From Gnetum montanum (lineage: Eukaryota > Streptophyta > Gnetopsida > Gnetales > Gnetaceae): DNA of 35,618 nucleotides. Location of the stretch: assembly GCA_015680685.1 (NCBI GenBank), contig MNCI01024020.1, positions 887,321 through 922,938 of the forward strand, given 5' to 3'. Under the pieces are notes generated by a model that saw only the letters and a program-made list of their open reading frames with translations, did not search any database and was not told the origin of the DNA. The position numbers and the translations under genes were made by a program. This document shows, piece by piece, positions 30,097 to 35,618 of the stretch (positions are counted from its first letter, which is position 1; every line of letters starts with the position of its first letter).

Positions 30097-33000
30097 CTGA
30101 GGGCCTCCAATGATCAACATATGTGGCCACCTTCCCCATGACTGAATTGCAAGGGAGAGATCCGAAATAATGAATGTCTATTCAAATTTCATAACAGTGC
30201 CCAACTTCTCCCCATTGATGTTTTTAGGTTGAGTGGTGGAAGTTGGCGATGCTCATATTCCAATGTGTCTATGCCTTTATTGCTAACATGATTTTCCTCA
30301 ATTCATTTTGTGCATATTAGTTTGCTCTTCCGAGTAGCTATCAACCATGGGGTATCTACTAATGATGTGGTTACTACATATAGGCACCTTTGAATTTGTA
30401 TTTCCTGGGCACACTGATCACATGGAAGCAATGCTAAACACTCTTCCATGTCATCAGCCTTTGAGTCACTGTATGTGATGCACGGAACTTTCTTCTTCTC
30501 AATATTTCCATATATTTTTATCTTAGAATCTGCAAGGAAAGATCACAAATCCCTAGGTACGCATCTATTGTACTTAGCCATGGCCTTTCCATTATAATTG
30601 GAAAGCCCCCCGTCATTGTCATTAACTTTAATCACCACAAAATCGGTTGGGTATGACCACCCACACATAGTGGTGATAATGTCCTCCACAAATCCCAAGG
30701 GAATGGTGATGGAATGGTTAGCTAGCTCCAGTTGGATATTGCTCTTCTTAACTTGGGGTAGGTTCCAAGCTTGATACATTTCTCATGATAGTAAATTGAC
30801 TCTAGAACCTGAGTCAAGAAGAACCTTATGTGGTGCATTCCTAGTGATTTGTAGATAGATTAAGGGGCTCCCAGGGTTAGATAATTTCTTGGGAAGGTGG
30901 CCTACCCTAATCGAGTCAATTATGGTATGCGTTAACATAACTGTATGCATATAGCTCTGGTGTTGGACTGAAGGGTCCTCTGAAGTGTTAGATGGTGGAG
31001 GCATGTTTGTGGACTTAACCACTTGTTGCGAGAGTTTGTCTGGGCTTCTGATTCTAAAGAAGGATCTTCGCTTTTTACAGTTGTCAAAACTAGCAGCAGG
31101 TTGAATATTTATAGCTCTCACAACATTACGTTGCTACGGTTGAGTAGGGAGTTCCCCTTGCATTATTGGAGTAGTTTGTATGGGAACTATAGGTGGAAGA
31201 GGTGTGGATGGAGTTGGAGGATGGGATGAATGTGGAATGTCTCTTTAAGGAGAAGGAGTCCTCCTAAAGTACTCTTGAACTTGGTAGTGACGTTGGTGAC
31301 GTTGGGAAGTTGTGTGACCCATAGAGTCACTTGGAGAAACTAGTTGTTACACATAATATACTTATGGGTCTGGCTGCTAGTAAGGGTACTGTTGTGTTAG
31401 TGGTGGCATCCCCCATGACTATGGGTATTGCCACTACTGATGTTTTCCGATGGGTTGTGGTGGAGTTCCACTTGGATAGTACGTTAATGGTTGGTGGAAC
31501 TGCCTTGGATTACCTTGAGGATAAGGTAACCTTTAGGTGTTTGCCATTGGTTGAGTCTCGGATTTAATGCATACACCCCAAACTCCTGTATATGTGAGAT
31601 AATTCGACAACATTCCTTAGGATGGTTATATTGGCATATCTCACATCCACCATCATTGTTTATGTCAGAATCCACAGCCTCATCGGAGATAGTAATTTTC
31701 CCCTTACCTTTGTTATGTGCAGGGCCTGAATTTCTCTGCTTTGTCTTATCTTTGTCACTACTTCATTCATCCTTAGACTCTTCTACAATTTTCAAGATGG
31801 TTTCAAGTTTGGAGTCTAAGGAATACCACAATTGGTCCATCTTAGCTGATACTTCTGTTGTTAGTTTTTCAATCGGCAAGGTTTTTCTATTCACCAACTC
31901 TTCGAGTGGTGACTCATCCTCTTCATCACAAAATTTAACTCCCTTCTTTCGAAGGGAGGGGTCATGGTTGTATTCTTCCGCACTCTCTCTTTCTTGTAGC
32001 TCACCTTCTTCTTTTGCTACTTGTTCCAACAAGCAATGAACTTCATGGGCTCTAAGTTTTGATAGTCTCCCTTGGGCATAAGTCCCAAGGGTTCTTCTAG
32101 TTTCATGCCTTAGCCCATCCATGATGTGGTGAAGTTGATCCCGCTGGGCGTATCCATGGCCTGGGCAATAATGTAACAATGTGTAGTAGTGGGCCATGGC
32201 AGCATCCAAGGGTTCATGATTACCTTGCTTCCATCCTAGGATCTGCTTATGCAAATTAGACACTCCAAAGTATGTTTGATACTTATCGTTGAAGAGTTCT
32301 AGCATCGTACTCCACCTCCTAATGGTTTTTAGTTCTAAGGACCGGTACCAACTCTCTGCTTCTTTAGTGAGTGTCCTGGAAAATAACTTAAGTTTCTGCC
32401 ACTCATTTTCTATGTTCTACAAGGCACAGGCATTGTGGAATGCTTGTAAATGATGTTGCAGATTTGAGTTGTATCCCCCCTCAAAGCATGGGATATTGTT
32501 CATGTCTAAGTGTTTGATCCGACTGTCCTTTTGATGCCTTGTTGGAATTCTTACTGCCTCTATTATGGTGAGCACACTTCAGGTGACAAGTAGGGGCTCA
32601 TCATGATCATCTCTTTCATGATGCTTGTGATGTCTTCATTGTTCCCTACTTTCCCTTCGGTAATGCCCTTGTCCTCTCTCTCGACTTTCCCGTCGAGGTC
32701 TCTTGTTTTATCTACCTCTATCTTCACTGTTATGTTCATGGTGGTTGCTCCCAGATGTGGAAGGAGAGGGGGAGTGATGAGATGAAGGGGAAGAGGAAGG
32801 AGAACCATTACCATGATGATGCTTCTTACCTTCTCTTCTACTGCTACAGCCCTGATCGTGATGACGACCTAAGTGCCCATCCTTATCATGAGTTGTTGTT
32901 CCCTCTGTGAACAGTTGGCATTCACGAGGGTCAAAACCAATGTTATGTATCGTTGATTGCAGGTTCTGAATCCCTACTTCCTCACCATTATTAGGAGGGG

Positions 33001-33453
33001 GAACATCATTTGTTAGAGAACCCGTTATAATGGGTCCATCATCTCCTATTTCACTAAGGACGTGCAGGACCTTGCCCTTCAACAGTGTTAGTTGGCTCTC
33101 CTACCTTAAGTCCCTGATATGTTGTGCTTCTATGGGAAGATAATCCCTCATGTCAAAGTCTTCTGCAACATATTTAGCATATAATTCTATCATGGAAGTC
33201 TGTGACAAAGCACGAAGAAGCATGTTAGGGACTGATCGATCTAGAGGTAACATGATGTTACCTTGCAAATCTTCCCATTGCAACTATTTGTCTTAATGGA
33301 GGATAAAGGTAAAGTCTAGAATATACTCATCAGATGGGTATAGACTATTCGGTATTGTTGAGGACTTGGCTAATTTCAGTTATGTGTTTTTGATTACCGA
33401 CTGTTTTGTGTATTGTCCCTAGGTGGTGAATTGCTTTTGTTAGAAGAAGACAT
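30097..33453 (-). pseudogene. gag-protease polyprotein remnant of element B
   Basis: Start ATG at 33453 (MSSSNKSNSPP), 123 bases inside the PBS. Order as in A: GNIMLPLDRS block (33210-33260); Ser/His-rich region (32708-33082); capsid-like region with SWYRSLELKTIRRWS near 32350 and an uninterrupted 180-codon stretch 32305-31763 (GHGYAQRDQLHH, LRHETRRTLGTYAQ); zinc knuckle CEICQYNHPKECC near 31620-31660; linker with a frameshift near 31530; protease 31121-30543; tail to about 30097. In-frame stops include TAG at 32417-32419 (shared with A) and TGA at 30780-30782. B is better preserved in gag than A, but it cannot make a full polyprotein as it stands. Confidence 0.8.
30543..31121 (-). pseudogene. 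Retropepsin-like protease segment of element B
   Basis: The catalytic LLDSGSRVNLLS lies at residues 101-112 of the open piece 31121-30783. A TGA (30780-30782) then interrupts, after which the frame continues EMYQAWNLP and LELANHS to 30543. Compared with A, the DSG is kept. The later MGRAW-type segment is altered by a small indel near 30600. Confidence 0.75.
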
Positions 33454-33575
33454 TGTTATGTATTGATGTGCTAATTACCGTTATATAAATTCTTATTTAA
33501 TTAGCCCAAAGGTTTTTTTAGGCTCCCAACAATGTGAGTGATATCCTATGTTCTATTCGACACATAAACACTTAG

Positions 33576-33593
33576 TCCCTGACAACGGTGCCA
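33576..33593 (-). promoter_or_regulatory. Primer-binding site of element B (tRNA-Asp type)
   Basis: The - strand reads TGGCACCGTTGTCAGGGA, one base inside the 5' LTR. It differs from the plant tRNA-Asp complement at three positions, all transitions. Confidence 0.87.
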
Positions 33594-33594
33594 A

Positions 33595-34425
33595 TGATGA
33601 GTGGCGAGATATCCCTACACTCAACCATACGAATACGAACGTAGCACGCGTGATCTAGTCAAACTCCACAGACTAAGTGCCTACATGCCCCATGGAACAC
33701 TTGGGGTTAATCATTTGTTGTCTTCCCAGACTTACTTGTAGTTGTCATGGTGTATGGTTAAGTAAGTGTGAGGTATATGATTTTTATGCTTTTTATGTTT
33801 TTGTCTCCTATGCTAACAAGGTGAAGGGTTGAGAAACTAATCACTAACTTTAACTAATGAACTAAGTCTAAATTACCTAGTGTCAGTATCCGTTCCCACT
33901 TACCGTACACACCCTAAACCGGTGCAATTGTGGTTACCAAATGCTAATCGTTGCTGGGATCACCATGCCTAACGCACATGCTCGAAGTGGTCGTACTGAG
34001 GCACTTAACTAGGAGAGAAGGGTTGAGAAGGAAAATAGTAAATAACAAGTAACAAATAACAGGTAATAAATAACAATAATAAAATCCTATTTCATGCACT
34101 GCAAGGTTTATCCACGAAGCTTGTCTTTATTGCCATACACAAACTTGTGTTCAGGTACAATGTTTGCTCGAATAAAGATCCGTTTACTTTGGGACTCCTA
34201 CTGTAGGCACATGGAAAATATTCTATCTCTGGAGTGATCAATTTGCTAGAGTTTCCCTACTATCTAGCCTAGGATGAGGACATAAGGGAGAACTACCTCT
34301 TATTTATAGATATGATAGTGCACCGTGATATCGTGTATGCGATATCGTAGGGGAGGATGCGATATCGTGAGGCATGCAATATCGTGATAACCACGATATC
34401 ACGTACACGATATCACGTCCCATCA
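33595..34425 (-). mobile_element. 5' LTR of element B (831 bp)
   Basis: The complement begins TGATGGGACGTG and ends GCCACTCATCA. TATA box complement at 34301-34308. GATATC sites are at 34327, 34341, 34361, 34395 and 34409, plus AATATC at 34378. It should have been the promoter for transcription leftwards. Confidence 0.9.
34327..34414 (-). repeat. GATATC palindrome array in the 5' LTR of B
   Basis: Five GATATC and one AATATC within 88 bp, spaced 14, 20, 17, 17 and 14. The order of spacings read from the LTR start (14, 17, 17, 20, 14) includes the 17-14-20-14 pattern of LTR A with one more unit. Confidence 0.85.
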
Positions 34426-34430
34426 TCCAT
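34426..34430. repeat. Target-site duplication of element B, right copy
   Basis: TCCAT, identical to 27269-27273, directly after the last LTR base of B. Confidence 0.9.
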
Positions 34431-35044
34431 CTTTCTTGTTCCTTTTCTTTTTCTCCATTCTCTTGCTACTAAAGGTTCGCTCATAGTCATGGGGGTCTTG
34501 GACCAATTTTTTTGATTTTCTCTAAACCCCTACACCTCAGGTAAGCACCAATATTATATCTCTAGATCCATATCAACTATATCACAACTCAGCCAATGGA
34601 CCTTACATCGAAGCAAGGTATCAATTGCATTATGATTCATTTACCCCTACTAATATAAGACTGTGTTGTGTGTGCAGATGACAATCATACAACAATGGAT
34701 TGGAGCCGAAGGAAACACTTGGTATGGATTGGTGCTGAAGTAGTTATGAAAAGAACAAGATTGATGACGTGCTTATGGATGGACAATGAAAAGCACAATC
34801 TTGGCATTGGCAGCAGCAAACTTCTTCTTTTCTCTCTCTCTTCTTTCTTCTCTCTCAGCTACCAAATAAGGTTGGATGTCAATTGTATATAGTGTTTACT
34901 CTTGTTGTCATGACCACTAATTTTTTCATGTATTGTAATGATGATCTGTTCACATGTCACCTCATCCACCATTAGTTCCATTCAAGTTAATAATCCCATA
35001 CCTTACCAATATTTTGTAAGGAACTCAAGGACGAGTTTCCATTT
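34431..35044 (+). mobile_element. 3' region of element A, second part
   Basis: It continues A after the B insertion and aligns in reverse with B 28130-28735. It includes a polypurine-like motif AGTCATGGGGGT at 34485-34496 and a CT-rich run (34825-34860). The 74-codon frame at 34668-34892 is not conserved as a frame in B, so no gene is called. Confidence 0.8.
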
Positions 35045-35057
35045 AGTCATGGGGGTA
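35045..35057 (+). promoter_or_regulatory. Polypurine tract of element A
   Basis: AGTCATGGGGGTA directly before the 3' LTR start TGATGGG. Confidence 0.75.
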
Positions 35058-35618
35058 TGATGGGACGCAATATCACATAAGCCACGATATTGGGTATGTG
35101 ATATCGCGTCGGTTCTTGTGATATCGTGTACGTGATATCACAGCCCGTTGCCAGTTCTATAAATAAGAGGCAGTTGTCCCTTGTTTCAATGTGTTTGCAG
35201 TAGGAGTCTCAAAGTGAACAAATCTTTCTTCGAGCAAATTGTACCTGAGCACACATTTGTGTATGGAAATAAAGATGAACTTTTTGATAAACCTTGCAAT
35301 GCATGGACTAAGCTAATTAGGATTTAATTAATGTTAAATGATTAAATTCTTTATTATATAATTAATCTCTCTCAACCCTTAACTCTCCTAGTTAAGTGCA
35401 TTCAGTACGACCGCTTTGAGCACGTGTGCTATGCTTGGTAACCCAGTAACGAATAGCGTTTGGTAATCCTAGTAGTGTTGCACTGGTTCAGGGTGTGTAC
35501 AACAAGTGGGAACGGATACTGATGCTAGGACAATTAAAGCCTAGTTAGTGAAAGTTAGTTACTTAGTCTCTTCACCCTTTCCCCTCTTAGCATAGGCGAT
35601 AAAAAGATAAAAGACATA
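35058..35618 (+). mobile_element. 3' LTR of element A (truncated by window end)
   Basis: It begins TGATGGGACGC. GATATC sites at 35100, 35120 and 35134 keep the 20 and 14 spacing of the 5' LTR. TATA box at 35158-35165. It lacks about 66 bases present in the 5' LTR between the 'cttgtttc' and 'gcaataggag' words. The window ends at the equivalent of about 22190 in the 5' LTR. Confidence 0.88.

Larger units (their letters stand above)
27274..34425 (-). mobile_element. Full-length LTR retrotransposon B (7152 bp) nested in element A
   Basis: On the - strand: 5' LTR 34425-33595, PBS 33593-33576, gag-protease remnant 33453-30097, long 3' region, polypurine tract 28129-28117 and 3' LTR 28116-27274. 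TCCAT flanks both ends. The left flank (27200-27273) and right flank (34431 on) join into continuous element A sequence when compared with B's own matching region (28735 and below), which proves the insertion. The two LTRs differ by scattered transitions and small indels, so B is itself not recent. It has no RT or integrase pattern. Confidence 0.92.
21570..35618 (+). mobile_element. LTR retrotransposon A (non-autonomous gag-protease type), split by element B
   Basis: The parts are 5' LTR 21570-22387, PBS 22389-22406, gag-protease remnant 22533-26040 and a 3' region 26041-27273 interrupted by B at 27274. It continues at 34431-35057, followed by polypurine tract and 3' LTR from 35058 to the window end. 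Without B and one TCCAT copy, A measures about 6.9 kb within the window, close to B's 7152 bp once the missing end of the LTR (about 190 bases by comparison with the 5' LTR) is added. No RT, integrase or RNase H pattern was found in the internal part. The two LTRs differ at many transitions, and the 3' LTR lacks about 66 bases found in the 5' LTR near 21690-21755, so the insertion is old. Confidence 0.85.

Noticed and set aside
29716-30120. A 134-codon Phe-rich frame on the - strand
   Set aside because: It is the translation of the 15-bp minisatellite, with two frames open at once, and is not a conserved protein.

Overview
The window is nuclear DNA from a plant with a large, repeat-packed genome. 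I see no intact host gene, no tRNA or rRNA gene and no CRISPR array. The whole stretch is AT-rich and made of old LTR retrotransposons: long terminal repeats with TATA boxes, primer-binding sites complementary to plant tRNAs (tRNA-Asp type and initiator-Met type), Gypsy-like gag, a zinc knuckle, retropepsin and an RNase H fragment, nearly all interrupted by stops and frameshifts. A gymnosperm or other giant plant genome is plausible, but the species cannot be named from the sequence.

The best preserved structure is a nested pair. Element A (+ strand) starts with a 5' LTR at 21570-22387, has a tRNA-Asp-type PBS at 22389-22406 and a decayed gag-protease reading frame at 22533-26040, and runs to 27273. 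It resumes at 34431-35057 and ends in a 3' LTR that starts at 35058 and leaves the window. Element B (- strand, 27274-34425, 7152 bp) is a full-length copy of the same family inserted into A's 3' region, with a 5-bp target duplication TCCAT on both sides. Both carry gag, zinc knuckle and protease but no recognisable reverse transcriptase or integrase, so the family looks non-autonomous.

Left part: 1-2865 is the 3' end of a related + strand element (D) with its LTR at 1935-2865. At 2866-4590 lies wreckage of another Gypsy-type element (gag, protease, RNase H). At 4600-7480 I recognise nothing. At 7490-9705 there is a - strand gag (C), a PBS, an LTR and a polypurine tract; this LTR has a PBS on one side and a polypurine tract on the other. 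At 9970-12760 (- strand) lies a long decayed reading frame of unknown function with a coiled-coil C-terminal half. At 13270-14840 is more 3' sequence of the A/B/D family.

Middle part: about 14838-16753 is an LTR of a different family with 138-bp internal tandem repeats, followed by a PBS-like site (16761), a Gypsy gag (about 17250-18560) and a second decayed frame (about 18890-20843). That second frame aligns with the unknown frame at 9970-12760. At about 20870-21312 is an LTR end and initiator-Met PBS of a fourth element, cut by the insertion of A.

Points that stand out: (1) the homologous unknown frame in two different retroelement contexts; (2) an array of GATATC palindromes at the start of the A/B LTRs; (3) three copies of a polypurine-tract-like motif per A/B element; (4) a stop codon in gag shared by A and B where C has a glutamine codon; (5) two single-N positions flanked by near-duplicate sequence, which look like assembly joins.
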